From positions 20,059,468 to 20,123,467 of the forward strand of contig OY970828.1 of NCBI GenBank assembly GCA_963853835.1: a stretch of DNA of 64,000 nucleotides, given 5' to 3'. The notes below the pieces were generated by a model that saw only the letters and a list, made by a program, of their open reading frames with translations, was not told the origin of the DNA and did no database searches. Both the position numbers and the translations under genes were made by a program. How positions within the stretch are numbered: position 1 is the stretch's first letter; every line of letters begins with the position of its first letter. This document shows, piece after piece, positions 1-12,839 of this stretch. The DNA comes from Calendula officinalis. Lineage: Eukaryota > Streptophyta > Magnoliopsida > Asterales > Asteraceae.

Positions 1-2828
1 CTAAACTAGTGGTTATAATGGTTCACGGGCCATTCGTATGGGCTATGGACGCTAATGACGGTTTAACAAGGATACTTATAGGTTATTGGTCGTAACTAGG
101 GTTTATAATGGTTCACGGGCCATTCGTATGGGTAATGGACCCCAATTAAGGTTTAAAACGGACACTTATAGGTTATTGGTCGAAGCTAGTGAATATAATG
201 CTTCACGGGCCATTCGTCTGGGTAATGGACACCATTTAAGGTTTAAAATGGATACTTAAAAGTTATCGGTCATAGCTAGTGGTAAAAATCGTTCTCTGAG
301 CATTCGTATGGGTTCTAGACACCAATTACAGTTTAAAAAATGGATACTTATAGGTTATTGGTCATAGCTAGTGGTTATAATGGTTCACGGGCCATTTGTA
401 TGGGTTATCAACACCAATTACAGTTTAAAAACTGGATACTTATAGGTTATTGGTTATAGCTAGTGGCGGTAATGGTTTATGGGCCATTCGTATGGGCTAT
501 GGACCCAATTACGGTTTAACATGGATACTTATAGGTTATTGGTCGACACCGATTAAGGTTTAAAATGGATACTTATAGGTTATTGGTCATTGCTAGTGGT
601 CAAAATCATTCACGGGGCATTCGTATGGGTTATAGACACCAATTACAGTTTAAAACATGGATACTTATAGGTTATTGGTCGAAGCTAGTAGTTATAATGG
701 TTCACGGGCCATTTGTATGTGTAATGGACACCAATTAATGTTTAAAATGGATACTTATAGGTTATTGGTCCCAGCTAGTGGTCAAAATCGTTCACAGTGC
801 ATTCGTATGAGTTCTAGACACCAATTACAGCTTAAAAAATGGATATATGGGTTATTGGTCATAGCTAGAGGTCAAAATCGTTCACGTGACATTCGTATGG
901 GTTTTAGACACCAATTACAGATTAAAAAATGGATACTTATAGGTTATTGGTCATAGCTATTGGTTATAATGGTTCATGGGCCATTCGTATGGGCTATGGA
1001 CGCTAATTACGGTTTAACAAGGATACTTATACTCTATTGGTCGAAACTACTGGTTATAATGGTTCACGGGCCATTCGTATGGCTATGGACGCTAATTACG
1101 GTTTAATAAGGATACTAATAGGTTATTGGTCGTAGCTAGGGTTTATAATGGTTCACGGGCCATTCGTATGGTAATGGACACCAATTAAGGTTTAAACGGA
1201 CACTTATAGGTTATTGGTCGAAGGTAGTGATTATAATGGTCCACAGGCCATTCGCATGGGTAATGGACACCAATTAAGGTGTAAAATGGATACTTATAGG
1301 TTATTGGTCATAGCTAATGGTCAAAATCGTTCACGGGGCATTCGTATGGGTTCTAGACAACAATTACAGTTTAAAAAATGGATACTTATAGGTTATTGGT
1401 CATAGCTAGTGGTTATATTGGTTCACGGGCCATTTGTACGGGTTATCAACACCAATTACAGTTAAAAAAATGGATACTAATAGGTTATTGGTTATAGCTA
1501 GTGGTTATAATGGTTCACGAGCTCTTCGTATGGGCTATGGACGCCAATTACGGATTAACATGGATACTTATAGGTTATTGGGCGTAACTAGTGGTTATAA
1601 TGGTTCACGGGCCATTCGTATGGGTTATCGACACCAATTAAGGTTTAAAATGGATACTTATAGAGATATAGGTTATTGGTCATAGCTAGTGGTCAAAATC
1701 ATTCATGGGGCATTCGTATGGGTTCTAGACACCAATTACAATTTAAAAAATGGATACTTATAGGTTATTGGTCATAGCTAGTGGTTATAATGGTTCATGG
1801 GCCATTCGTATGGGCTATGGATGCTAATTACGGTTTAATGAGGATACTTATAGGTTATTGGTCGAAGCTAGTGGTTATTATGGTTCATGGGTCATTCGTA
1901 TGTATAATGGACACCAATTAATGGTTAAAATGGATACTTATAGGTTATTGGTCATAGCTAGTGGTCAAAATCATTCACGGGGCATTCGTATGAGTTCTAG
2001 AAACCAATTACATTTTAAAAAATGGATATACAGGTTATTGGTCATAGCTAGTGGTCAAAATCGTTCACGGGGCATTCATATGGGTTCTAGACACCAATTA
2101 CAGTTTAAAAATGGATACGTATAGGTTATTGGTCATAGCTATTGATTATAATGGTTCACCGGCCATTCGTATGGGCTATGGACGCTAATTATGGTTTAAC
2201 AAGGATACTTATAGGTTATTGCTCGAAACTAGTGGTTATAAAGGTTCACGGGCCATTCGTATTGGCTATGAACGCTAATTACTGTTTAACAAGGATACTT
2301 ATAGGTTATTGGTCGAAGCTAGTTATTATAATGGTTCACGGGCCATTCTTATGGGTAATGGACACCAATTAAGGTTTAAAATGAATACTTATAGGTTATT
2401 GGTCATAGCCTAGTGGTTATAATGGTTCACGGGCCATTTGAATGGGTTATCAACACCAATTACAGTTTAAAAAATGGATACTTATAGGTTATTGGTTATA
2501 GCTAGTGATTATAATGGATCACGGGCCATTCGTATGGGCTAGTGACGCCAATTACTCTTTAACATGGATACTTATAGGTTATTGGGCGTAGCTAGTGGTT
2601 ATAATGCTTCACGGGCCATTCGTATGTGTAATGGACGCTAATTAATGTTTAAAATGGATACGTATAGGTTATTCGTCATAGCTAGTGGACATAATGGTTC
2701 ACGGGCCATTTGTATGGGTTATCAACACCAATTACAGTTAAAAAAATGGATACTCATTGGTTATAGCTAGTGGTTATAATGGTTCACGGGCCATTCGTAC
2801 GTGCTATGGATGCCAATTACGGTTTAAC

Positions 2829-5480
2829 ATGGATACTTATAGGATATTGGTCATAGCTAGTGGTCAAAATTGTTCATGGGGCATTCGTATGGGTTCTAGA
2901 CACCAATTACATTTTAAAATATGGATACTTATAAGTTATTGATCATATCTAGTGGTTATAGTGGTTCACGGGCCATTCGTATGGGCTATGAACGCTAATT
3001 ACGGTTTATGAAGGATACTTATAGGTTATTGGTCAAAGCTAGTGGTTATAATGGTTCACGGGCCATTCGTATGGGTTATGAATGCTAATTACGGTTTAAC
3101 AAGGATATTTATAGGTTATTGGTTGAAGCTAGTGGTTATAATGCTTCACGGGCCATTCGTATGTGTAATGGACACCAATTAATGTTTAAAATGGATACTT
3201 ATAGGATACTGGTCATAGCTAGTGGTCAAAATCGTTCACGGGGCATTCATATGAGTTCTAGACACCAATTACATTTTAAAAAATGGATATATGGGTTATT
3301 GGTCATAGCTAATGGTCAAAATCGTTCACGGGGCATTCATATGGGTTCTAGACACCAATTACAGTTTAAAAACTAGGTACTTATAGGTTATTGGTCATAG
3401 CTATTGGTTATAATGGTTCACGGGCCATTCGTATGGGCTATGGACGCTAATTACGGTTTAACAAGGATACTTATAGGTATTGGTCAAAACTAGTGGTTAT
3501 AATGGTCCACGGGCCATTCGTATGGGCTATGGACGCTAATTACGGTTTATAAAGGATACTTATAGGTTATTGGTCGTAGCTAGGGTTTATAATGGTTCAC
3601 GGGCCATTCGTATGGGTAATGGACCCCAATTAAGGTTTAAAATGGATACTTATAGGTTATTGGTCGAAGCTAGTGATTATAATGGTTCACGGGCCATTCG
3701 TATGGGTAATGGACACCAATTAAGGTTTAAATATGATACTTATAAGTGATTGGTCTTAGCTAGTGGTCAAAATCATTCACTGGCATTCGTATGGGTTCTA
3801 GACACCAATTACAGTTTAAAAAATGGATACTTTTAGGTTACTGGTCATAACTAGTGGTTATAATGGTTCACAGGCCATTTGTATGGGTTATCAACACCAA
3901 TTACAGTTTAAAAAATGGATACTTATAGGTTATTGGTTATAGCTAGTGGTTATAATGGTTCACGGGCCATTCGTACGGGCTATGGACGCTAATTACGGTT
4001 TAACATGGATACTTATAGGTTATCGATCATAACTAGTGGTTATAATGGTTCACGAGCCATTCGTATGGGTAATGGACACCAATTAAGGTTTAAAATGGAT
4101 ACTTATAGGATATTGGTCATAGCTAGTGGTCAAAATTGTTCATGGGGCATTCGTATGGGTTCTAGACACCAATTACAGTTTAAAATATGGATACTTATAA
4201 GTTGTTGGTCATATCTAGTGGTTATAGTGGTTCACGGGCCATTCGTATGGGCTATGAACGCTAATTACGGTTTATGAAGGATACTTATAGGTTATTGGCC
4301 AAAGCTAGTGGTTATAATGGTTCATGGGCCATTCGTATGGGTTATGAATGCTAATTACGGTTTAACAAGGATATTTATAGGTTATTGGTTGAAGCTAGTG
4401 GTTATAATGCTTCACGGGCTATTCGTATGTGTAATGGACACCAATTAATGTTTAAAATGGATACTTATAGGTTACTGGTCATAGCTAGTGGTCAAAATCG
4501 TTCACGGGGCATTCGTATGAGTTCTAGACACCAATTACATTTTAAAAAATGGATATATGGGTTATTGGTCATAGCTAATGGTCAAAATCGTTCACGGGGC
4601 ATTCGTATGGTTCTAGACACCAATTACACTTTAAAAAATGGGTACTTATAGGTTATTGGTCATAGCTATTGGTTATAATGGTTCACGGGCCATTCGTATG
4701 GGCTATGGACGCTAATTACGGTTTAACAAGGATACTTATAGGTATTGGTCAAAACTAGTGGTTATAATGGTTCACGGGCCATTCGTATGGGCTATGGACG
4801 CCAATTAAGGTTTATAAAGGATACTTATAGGTTATTGGTCGTAGATAGGGTTTATAATGGTTCACGTGCCATTCGTATGGGTAATGGACGCCAATTAAGG
4901 TTTAAAATGGATACTTATAGGTTATTGGTCGAAGCTAGTGAATATAATGGTTCACGGGCCATTCATATGGGTAATGGACACCAATTAAGGTTTAAAATGG
5001 ATACTTATAAGTTATTGGTCAAAGCTAGTGGTCAAAATCATTCACTGGCATTCGTATGGGTTCTAGACACCAATTACAGTTTAAAAAATGGATACTTTTA
5101 GGTTACTGGTCATAACTAGTGGTTATAATGGTTCACGGGCCATTTGTATGGGTTATCAACACCAATTACAGTTTAAAAAAATGGATACTTATAGGTTATT
5201 GGTTATAGCTAGTGGTTATAATGGTTCACGGGCCATTCGTACGGGCTATGGACGCTAATTACGGTTTAACATGGATACTTATAGGTTATCGATCATAACT
5301 AGTGGTTATAATGGTTCACGAGCCATTCGTATGGGTAATGGACACCAATTAAGGTTTAAAATGGATACGTATAGGATATTGGTCATAGCTAGTGGTCAAA
5401 ATCGTTCATGGGGCATTCGTATGGGTTCTAGACACCAATTACAGTTCAAAATATGGATACTTATAAGTTATGGTCATATC
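2829..5480. repeat. 1266-bp higher-order repeat (14 monomers)
   Basis: Monomers with diagnostic variants recur in the same order 1266 bp apart. A monomer reading TTGTTCATGGGGCATTCG or close to it starts near 2829, 4095 and 5361. The block starting at 3119 reappears at 4385. The block at 4005 reappears at 5271. This gives two full copies and the start of a third. 1266 bp equals fourteen monomers of mixed 90/91 bp. Confidence 0.85.
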
Positions 5481-5924
5481 TAGTGGTTATAATGGTTCAC
5501 GGGCCATACGTATGGGCTATGAACGCTAATTACGGTTAACAAAATGGATACTTATAGGTTATTGGTCGTAGCTAGTGGTTATAATGGTTCACGGGCCATT
5601 TGTATGGGTAATGGACACCAATTAAGGTTTAAAATAGATACTTATAGGTTATTGGTCATACCTAGTGGTCAAATCATTCACGGGGCATTCGTATGGGTTC
5701 TAGAGACCAATTACAATTTAAAAAATGGATACTTAGAGGTTTTTGGTCATAGCTAGTGGTTATAATGGTTTACCGGCCATTTGTATGAGTTATAAACACC
5801 CATTACAATTTAAAAAATGGATACTTATAGGTTATTGGATATAGCTAGTGGTTATAATGGTTCACGGGCCATTCCTATTGGCTATGGACGCTAATTAGGG
5901 TTTATAAAGGATACTTATAGGTTA

Positions 5925-7300
5925 TTGGTCGAAGCTAGTGGTTATAATGGTTCACGGGCCAGTCGTATGGGTAATGGACACCAATTAAGGTTTAAAGTGG
6001 ATACTTATAGGTTATTGGTCATAGCTAGTGGTCAAAATCATTCACGGTGCATTCGTATGGGTTCTAGACACGAATTAGAGTTTAAAAAATGGATACTTAT
6101 AGGTTATTGGTCATAGCAAGTGGTCCTAATAGTTCACGGGCCATTTGTATGGGTTATCAACACCAATTACAGTTTAAAAAATGGATACTTATAGGTTATT
6201 GATTATAGTTAGTGATTATAATGGTTCACGGGCCATTCGTACGGGCTATGGACGCCAATTACGGTTTAACATGGATACTTATAGATTATTGGGCGTAGTT
6301 AGTGGTTATAATGCTTCACAGGCCATTCGTATGTGTAATGGACACCAATTAATGTTTAAAATGGATACTTATAGGTTATCGGTCATAGCTAGTGGTCAAA
6401 ATCATTCACGGGGCATTCGTATGAGTTCTAGACACCAATTATAGTTCAAAAAATGTATACTTATAGGTTATTGGTCATAGCTAGTGGTTATAATGGTTCA
6501 CGGGCCATTTGTATGGGTTATCAACACCAATTGCAGTTAAAAAAATGGATACTCATTGGTTATAGCTAGTGGTTATAATGGTTAACGGGCCATTCGTACG
6601 GGCTATGGACGCCAATTACGGTTTAAAATGGATACTTATAGGTTATCGATCATAGCTAGTGGTCAAAATCGTTCACGGTAATTCGTATGGGTTCTAGACA
6701 CTAATTACAGTTTAAAAAATGGAGACTTATAGGTTATTGGTCGAAGCTAGTGGTTATAATGGTTCACGGGCCTGTCGTATGGGTAATGGACACCAATTAA
6801 GGTTTAAAATGGATACTTATAGGTTATTGTTCATAGCTAGTGGTTAAAATCATTCACGGTGCATTCCTATGGGTTCTAGACACGAATTAGAAGTTAAAAA
6901 ATGGATACTTATAGATTATTGGTCATAGCAAGTGGTCCTAATGGTTCACGGGCCATTTGTATGGGTTATCAACACCAATTACAGTTTAAAAAATGGATAC
7001 TTATAGGTTATTGATTATAGATAGTGATTATAATGGTTCACGGGCCATTCGTATGGGCTATGGACGCCAATTACGGTTTAACATGGATACTTATAGATTA
7101 TTGGGCGTAGCTAGTGGTTATAATGCTTCACGGGCCATTCGTATGTGTAATGGACACCAATTAATGTTTAAAATGGATACTTATAGGTTATTGGTCATAG
7201 CTAGTGGTCAGAGTCATTCACGGGGCATTCATATGAGGTCTAGACACCAATTATAGTTCAGAAAATGTATGGGTTATCAACACCAATTGCAGTTAAAAAA
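5925..7300. repeat. 812-bp higher-order repeat (9 monomers)
   Basis: The block at 5925 (with the variant CACGAATTAGAG) recurs near 6737, and the block at 6181 recurs at 6993, both 812 bp apart. The second copy is shortened by about 56 bp near 7255-7262, where a monomer is fused directly to the middle of the next one (compare the TTGCAGTTA words at 6531 and 7287). Related monomers reappear right of the gypsy insertion, around 18345-18600 and 20100-20500. Confidence 0.8.
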
Positions 7301-9104
7301 ATGGATACTCATTGGTTATAGCTAGTGGTTATAATGGTTCACGGGCCATTCGTACGGGCTATGGACGACAATTACGGTTTAACATGGATACTTATAGGTT
7401 ATCGATCATAGCTAGTGGTCAAAATCATTCACGGTAATTCGTATGGGTTCTAGAGACCAATTACAGTTTAAAAAATGGAGACTTATAGGTTATTGGATAT
7501 AGTTAGTGGTTATTTGTCGAAGCTAGTGGTTATAATGCTTCACGGGCCATTCGTTTGTGTAATGGACACCAATTAATGTTTAAAATGGATACTTATAGGT
7601 TATTGGTCATAGCTAGTGGTCAAAATCGTTCAGGGGGCATTCGTATGGGTTTTAGACACCATATACAGTTTAAAAAATGGATAGTTATAGGTTACTGGAC
7701 ATAGCTAGTGGTTATAATGGTTCACGGGCCATTTGTATGGGTTATCAACACCAATTACATTTAAAAAAATGGATACTTATAGGTTATTGGTCGTAGCTAG
7801 TGGTTCTGATGGTTCACGGGCCATTTGTATGGGTAATGGACACCAATTAAAGTTTAAAATTAATACTTATAGGTTATTGGTCATAGCTAGTGGTCAAAAT
7901 CATTCACGGGGAATTCATATGGGTTCTAGACACCAATTACAGTTTAAAAAATGGATACTTATAGGTTATTGGTCATAACTAGTGGTTATAATGGTTTACG
8001 GGTGTCACACCCTGCCAAAACTGAGTTTTGCTTCATTTAAAATGTTTTGCGGAATAACGAGGGTTTAACGTTCATGACAACATAGCAAAAATTAAGTAAA
8101 CAAACAACCACGCAATAACGAAAATAAAAGTTGTTTTCACTTTCCAAAAATAGAAAGTTCCCAAAATAATAAGTTTCCTAAAATAGAAATTGTTTTGGTA
8201 TAAAATGATTGTTCGTAAACTTAATGTTTTAATCATGGCTCACGACAATTCCACTGCTCACATCCTCCAGTTCCACTGCACCTAATTACCTGGAAAAACA
8301 TAAATAGTGGGTCAACAATAATGTTGAGTATTTCCACAGGGTTAATGTAAAAGATAAAGTAAGTTGTTTTGCTACCCAAAATGTTTGTTGTAAAAATGGT
8401 TTATGACTGAAAAGTATAGAGTTCAACACTCATATAATATGAGGAGTAAATATGAAAAGTGTAGTGTAATTGTAAAATCTACAACTACTAGTTATGTTTA
8501 TGAAAAAGTGTTGAACAAATTGTTATGTTTTACATCGCATGAACTGTTATCCCCAACAGGTAGCTAATCTATTGAGTTAATATACCAACCCCTAAGTCCA
8601 CAATCAACACTTCAACTCCAGTATGTTATCATTCTTTTATGGATATACACTCCCGAAAGATGTCTTGGATATACTTAGTAGTGATCAAAAAATGTTGGGA
8701 GGATGAGTGTCAGCCAATAGTACTATCTGCATATCCATGGTCTAGATCCACTAGTTAATGATTGCTGGCACCTTAGTCCGGTATAATAATTGTTTGTCAT
8801 GCCAACGCGATAATGAAAATGTATAGATGTTGTTGTACAGTCATAGTAAAATAGTAGTATTTGTTTATGTTTTTCACCCCAAAGTTTATAAAACAGTAAA
8901 AGTAGTAAAGCGGTCTGTGGACTCACCTGGGCAAAGCTTAGCAATGATATTAGGACAGAGGAATCCTTTAGAGACTCCTAGCTTCCAAAATGATATAACT
9001 ACTAATTAGACTAAGTTAATGCAGGCGATTCTAGATACGATATAAGTTAAATGATATGTGATTAATGTTATGTTTTATGTTTATTGACATCGAATGAACT
9101 TGGT

Positions 9105-9640
9105 TCATTGGGCCTTAATGGGCCGAAATGAAATGAATGAAATGAAAAGAAATGGGCTTCGAAGTGAAATGAAATGAAATGGGCTTGGGATCGACTTAAT
9201 GGGCCTAGATTGGGCAACTTGGGCATCTTATTGAGCTTAGGTCCGATTAGATTGGGCCATGGATTGGGATTGGGCCCAATTGGGTTCGGTTTGGGTATAA
9301 GTGGGCCAAGGGTTGGGGCTTTGGTCCAAATGGGCTTGGATACTAATGGGCCAACTAAAGTTTGGGCCCGATAGACTAAGGTAGATCGATATGGGCCAAG
9401 TACGGTCCTTGACCTGATTAAGTATTCGGGTTTGGGTTGATCGGTTGGGTCAAGATACCGCCTTGACCCGGTTTCACTTATTGGTCAACATTGGTCAATC
9501 CTAGAAGTCAACAAAGATCAAAATTAGTCAACAATAGTCAACATAAAAGTTCTAGATTTCGGCTAGGGTTTACTCTAAGATACTATTCGGTCAACCAAGG
9601 TCAAACATGGTCAATCTAGGTCAACTAGGGTTCGGTTTTA
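9105..9640. repeat. TGGGCC-rich and GTCAA-rich tracts inside the LTR
   Basis: About 9105-9380 is dominated by TGGGCY and GGGCTT words mixed with GAAATGAAAT repeats. About 9475-9635 holds at least ten GTCAA words (GGTCAAC, AGTCAAC and similar). On the element's strand these read TTGAC, the core of the WRKY-binding W-box. Both tracts recur in the other LTR (about 16760-17060 and 17160-17310). Whether they are bound by anything is inference only. Confidence 0.6.
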
Positions 9641-10141
9641 TGCTAGGGTTGGCCGGCTAGGCCGAAACCCTTCGGGTTTGGTTCAAGTTCGGGCTAGATC
9701 GACTTGGTGCAAGGTTTGTGGGTCTAGGTTCGGCTAAGGTTCGAATCTATGAAGATCTTGGGTTTATCATATCAAAGGTCAAGATCTAGAGTTTAAACAA
9801 ACGGATCAACGAATCAACAACGCATCTAGCGAGTTCTAACGATTTAAACGAGCAACACACACCTACAGAAGCATGCATGTAGGCTACGGATTTATCAGTT
9901 TTAGGGTTTATACCGAGACCAAATGGCCTTGTCCATGGTCTCGGGTACAAGCTATGGACCGAAATAAACAAGAAATCAAATGAAAATCATATAGGGAATC
10001 GCTATACCTTGCGATCGTATCATGAAACGAATGGAGATGCTCGAGTTTGCTTGGGATCGGACGAAGGTGATGATGGTGATGCTTGTGGGGATCGGCCGAA
10101 TTGGGGAGAAACAAAAAGTGTAGGGTTTAATGAATGATTGG

Positions 10142-10149
10142 TATTTATA
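10142..10149 (-). promoter_or_regulatory. TATA box of the Tekay-like 3' LTR
   Basis: On the minus strand the sequence reads CTATAAATACC, about 490 bp into the LTR. The same box occurs at 17827-17834 in the other LTR. It would place transcription start near 10115, giving a U3 of about 520 bp and a very long R-U5 of about 2.1 kb. Start position is inferred from spacing only. Confidence 0.65.
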
Positions 10150-10635
10150 GTGCTCAAGGATTAGGGTTTAGAAGTAGAGTCCTAGTAGCACAAGGACTTG
10201 TTAAGAGAGAGATGGATAAAGACCAAATTGAAGAGATAAGGCCAACATAACTTGCACCTCACTCTAAGGGGGTGTTCGGCCGAGTTTGGGGTCAAGAAAG
10301 GAGGGGGAGGCCGGCCACTTAGGTGGTCGGTCAAACCTTGGTGTCGGGTTAGATTGGTTCGTACATTCGAGTCACGTTTAAGTTAATTTGTTACGTTTAT
10401 TGCTTAACCGATAATGATATCATTTTAGAAATGTTTTAAGCTCAATGTGTCACCATAAGACTAGTAATGTTGTGTTGACTAAAATAATCAAACACTAATG
10501 TATGGTGTAAAAATATGTAAATTTGTTGTGTGTTAGGATGCCAGAAATAGAAATGTCTAAAAATAGAAAATTTCTAAATAAGGAAAGTTCTACAAATGAA
10601 ATGAGTTTACGTACCAGAAATATCGAGTTGTCACA

Positions 10636-10647
10636 TTATCCCCTGGT
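10636..10647 (-). other. Polypurine tract of the Tekay-like element
   Basis: On the minus strand ACCAGGGGATAA lies directly before the LTR start TGTGACAAC. The position is that of the plus-strand primer of LTR retrotransposons. Just upstream is GAAATTTCGGGACGAAATTTC-like sequence, a common feature near the 3' end of this lineage. Confidence 0.65.
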
Positions 10648-10649
10648 TG

Positions 10650-11123
10650 AAGAAATTTCGTCCCGAAATTTAAGACGAAGAGCGAACAGGAGAGACAACG
10701 AGAAATAAATGAGGATATTTCTTTCGCATTTGGTCCTCACTTTCCCAGTGAATTCAGGACCTCTTTTGGAGTTCCATCTGACCTTAACAATTTTGATATT
10801 GCTTCTTCGTAACTTTTGCTCTTTCACGTCAAATATCTCGATTGGTTCCTCAGTGAAATGGAGTTTGTCGTCGATGATAATTTCCACAGCATGAACAATG
10901 AGCGAGGGATCATGAATAAACTTCTTCAAGTTAGACACATGAAAAGTGTTGTGGACATTGCTGAGCTCTTTAGGAAGATGAAGACGATAAGCAACGACAC
11001 CAATTCTGTCGAGAATTTCAAACAGTCAAACATAACGGGGACTGAGCTTTCCCTTCTTGCCAAAACGTACAACACCTTTCCAAGGTGCTACCTTTAGCAA
11101 CACATGGTCGCCAACAGCGAACT
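10650..11123 (-). pseudogene. Integrase C-terminus and chromodomain (Tekay-like pol, 3' end)
   Basis: Minus-strand reading first gives the GPY/F-type integrase C-terminal segment (GKLSPRYVGLFEI, near 11040-11060). A chromodomain follows, with EEPIEIFDVKEQKLR and IKIVKVRWNSKRGPEFT (10938 downward). The closing motif WESEDQMRKKYP is present only in a shifted frame, so a one-base frameshift lies near 10750. Chromodomains of this lineage are thought to direct insertion to methylated-histone heterochromatin, which fits the satellite location. The identity is clear; the protein is broken. Confidence 0.85.
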
Positions 11124-12056
11124 CTAAAGGCTTTCGACGATTATCAGCATAACTCTTTTGTCGATCTCTTGCAGCCTTGATGCGATCTTTGATCTTAAAA
11201 ATCTTGTCAGTCGTTTCTTGTAGAATTTCAGGACCAGTAATCTGACGATACCAATTTCAATCCAACAAAGTGGCGAACGACACTTTCTTCCATAAAGGGC
11301 TTCAAATGGTGCGGCCATAATAGTTGTATGATAACTATTATTATACGAGAACTTAGCTAAAGGGAGATGAGAATCCCAACTTCCACCAAAATCAATAACA
11401 CATGCTCTCAGCATGTCTTCAAAAGTTTGGATTGTTCTTTCAGTCTGACCATCGGTTTGGGGATGATAAGCAGTACTCATATCGAGGCGAGTACCGAGAG
11501 ATTTTTGCAATGATTGCCAAAAACGAGATGTAAAGCGACTATCACGATCAGAGATGATCGCGACTGGCACACCATGCCGAGATACAGCTTCTTTCAAATA
11601 GATTCTCTATAACTTCTCCATTTGGTCAGTTTCTTTAATTGGGATGAAATGAGCTGATTTGGTCAATCGATCAACAATTACCCAAATTGTATCATGACCA
11701 CTTGACGTTCGAGGCAACTTGGTTATAATATCCATAGAGATTTATTCCCATATCCATTCAGGGATCTCTGGCTGTTGTAGAAGACCGGAAGGCTTCTGGT
11801 GCTCTGCTTTCACTTTGGCACAAGTTAAACATTTGCTAACAAAAACTGCGATTTCTTTTCCGTCTTTATACATCTTGTCAGCACCAGGATGAATAGAACA
11901 TTTAGATCGATGAGCTTCATTCAAGATGACGTCGCGAACACTTCCATGACTAGGAACCCATAAACGATCCATGAAGTAAAGGGTTCCATCTTCCTTCGCT
12001 TCTAATTGCTTTTCCATACCACGCAAAGCTTCACTTTTGAGGTTCTCTACCTTCAA
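11124..12056 (-). pseudogene. Integrase of the Tekay-like element
   Basis: The N-terminal zinc-binding part is in 12056-11742 (HRSKCSIHPG with CLTCAKVKAEHQKP, an H/H-C/C pattern). It ends in a stop after PEWIWE. The catalytic core resumes with MDIITKLPRTSSGHD (about 11730) and, after another in-frame stop near 11610, continues in 11597-11124. That part contains SDRDSRFTSRFW and TAYHPQTDGQTERT, giving the second Asp and the Glu of the DD35E triad, followed by EALYGRKCRSPLCW. A Ty3/gypsy integrase is unambiguous. The two stops make it non-functional. Confidence 0.88.
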
Positions 12057-12061
12057 GGCTT

Positions 12062-12839
12062 CAGATTGGAATTCATGAACTTAGGAAGATAGATTAGAAC
12101 GAACAGAGATTGGAAGGGCTCGAACACAAAGAGGTTTAGGTTGCTCTTTTCGACTTAAAGCATCAGCTACCACATTAGCTTTACCAGGATGATACTTGAT
12201 CTCTCATTCGAAATCATTCATCAACTCTATCCATCTGTGTTGTCTCATGTTGAGCTATTTCTGACTGAAGATATGTTGCAAGCTCTTGTGATCGGTAAAT
12301 ATTCTGCACTTGGTACCATAGAGATAATGTCTCCAAATCTTCAACGCGAATATAACGGCACCCAACTCAAGATCGTGAGTTGTATAATTCTTCTCGTGGT
12401 TCTTCAGTTGTCGAGAGGCGTAGGCGATCACTTTGTCATGTTGCATCAATACACAACCTAGCCCTTGGTGAGAAGCATCATAGTACACCACGAAATTATC
12501 GATTCCATTAGGAAGAGATAGAATAGGAGCAGCACACAATCTAGATTTAAGAGATTGGAAGGCTAATTCTTGCTTTTCACCCCAGAAAAATTTCTCATCC
12601 TTATGTATCAACACCGTTAAATCCCTTGCAATCTTCGAGAAATTTTCTATGAATCTTCTGTAGTAACCAGCAAGACCAAGGAATTGTCTTACTTCAGTCT
12701 TTGGAGCTTCCCAATTCTTTATAGCTTCTATCTTTGCAGGATCAACGTGGATTCCTTCCTCGTTGATAATGGACTTCACGCAACCAGAATTCACACTTGG
12801 ACAACTTGGCGTACAGCTTCTCCTTCTCCAACAACTCAA
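12062..12839 (-). pseudogene. RNase H region of the Tekay-like pol
   Basis: The open frame 12839-12255 contains the tether region (KIEAIKNWEAPKTEVRQFLG, LAGYYRRFIENFSKIA). It then has the RNase H core: FVVYYDASHQGLGCVLMQ, the DLELGAVIFALKIWRHYLYG segment with its acidic residue, and FTDHKSLQHIF. After a stop at 12255 the same protein can be followed to DALSRKEQPKPL near 12130-12160, the usual end of this domain in Ty3/gypsy elements. A frameshift separates it from the RT frame that overlaps it at 12742-12839. Confidence 0.88.

Larger units (their letters stand above)
1..8002. repeat. Satellite block 1 (90/91-bp monomers)
   Basis: Head-to-tail tandem repeat. Anchor words such as GGTTATAATGGTTCACGGGC, CATTCGTATGGG and GATACTTATAGGTTATTGG recur every 90 or 91 bp. 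Several monomer classes alternate. One has GGTCAAAATC...GGTTCTAGACACC and a run of six A (91 bp). One has GGGCTATGGACGCTAATTACGG (90 bp). One has GGGTAATGGACACCAATTAAGG (90 bp). One has TGTGTAATGGACACCAATTAATG (90 bp). One has TTTGTATGGGTTATCAACACC (91 bp). Occasional shortened or fused monomers occur, for example near 7255-7262 and 7494-7516. No gene is seen in it; open frames are a by-product of unit length. The last five bases (ACGGG, 7998-8002) are the target duplication of the adjoining retrotransposon. Confidence 0.97.
8003..10635 (-). repeat. 3' LTR of the Tekay-like element, full length (2633 bp)
   Basis: This is the complete LTR copy: in plus coordinates it begins TGTCACACCC and ends GAGTTGTCACA. 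On the minus strand it runs TGTGACAACTC...GGGTGTGACA. From 8510 to the end it matches the LTR at 16164-18321. The 507 bp at 8003-8509 have no partner in the other LTR. No real gene is seen; small open frames such as 8723-8944 (minus) occur in both LTRs but look fortuitous. Confidence 0.92.

Noticed and set aside
657..7978. Many plus-strand ORFs of 60-120 codons in the satellite (likewise in all other satellite blocks)
   Set aside because: They are the same 30-codon unit repeated, begin and end wherever monomer length or a substitution changes frame, and show no protein family or constraint.
1..8002. CRISPR-like array
   Set aside because: Repeats are contiguous without spacers and the sequence is plant nuclear satellite.
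8723..8944. 73-codon minus-strand ORF in the gypsy LTR, also at 16377-16598
   Set aside because: Shared only because both are LTR copies; no domain, and the Leu-run looks like AT-rich chance coding.
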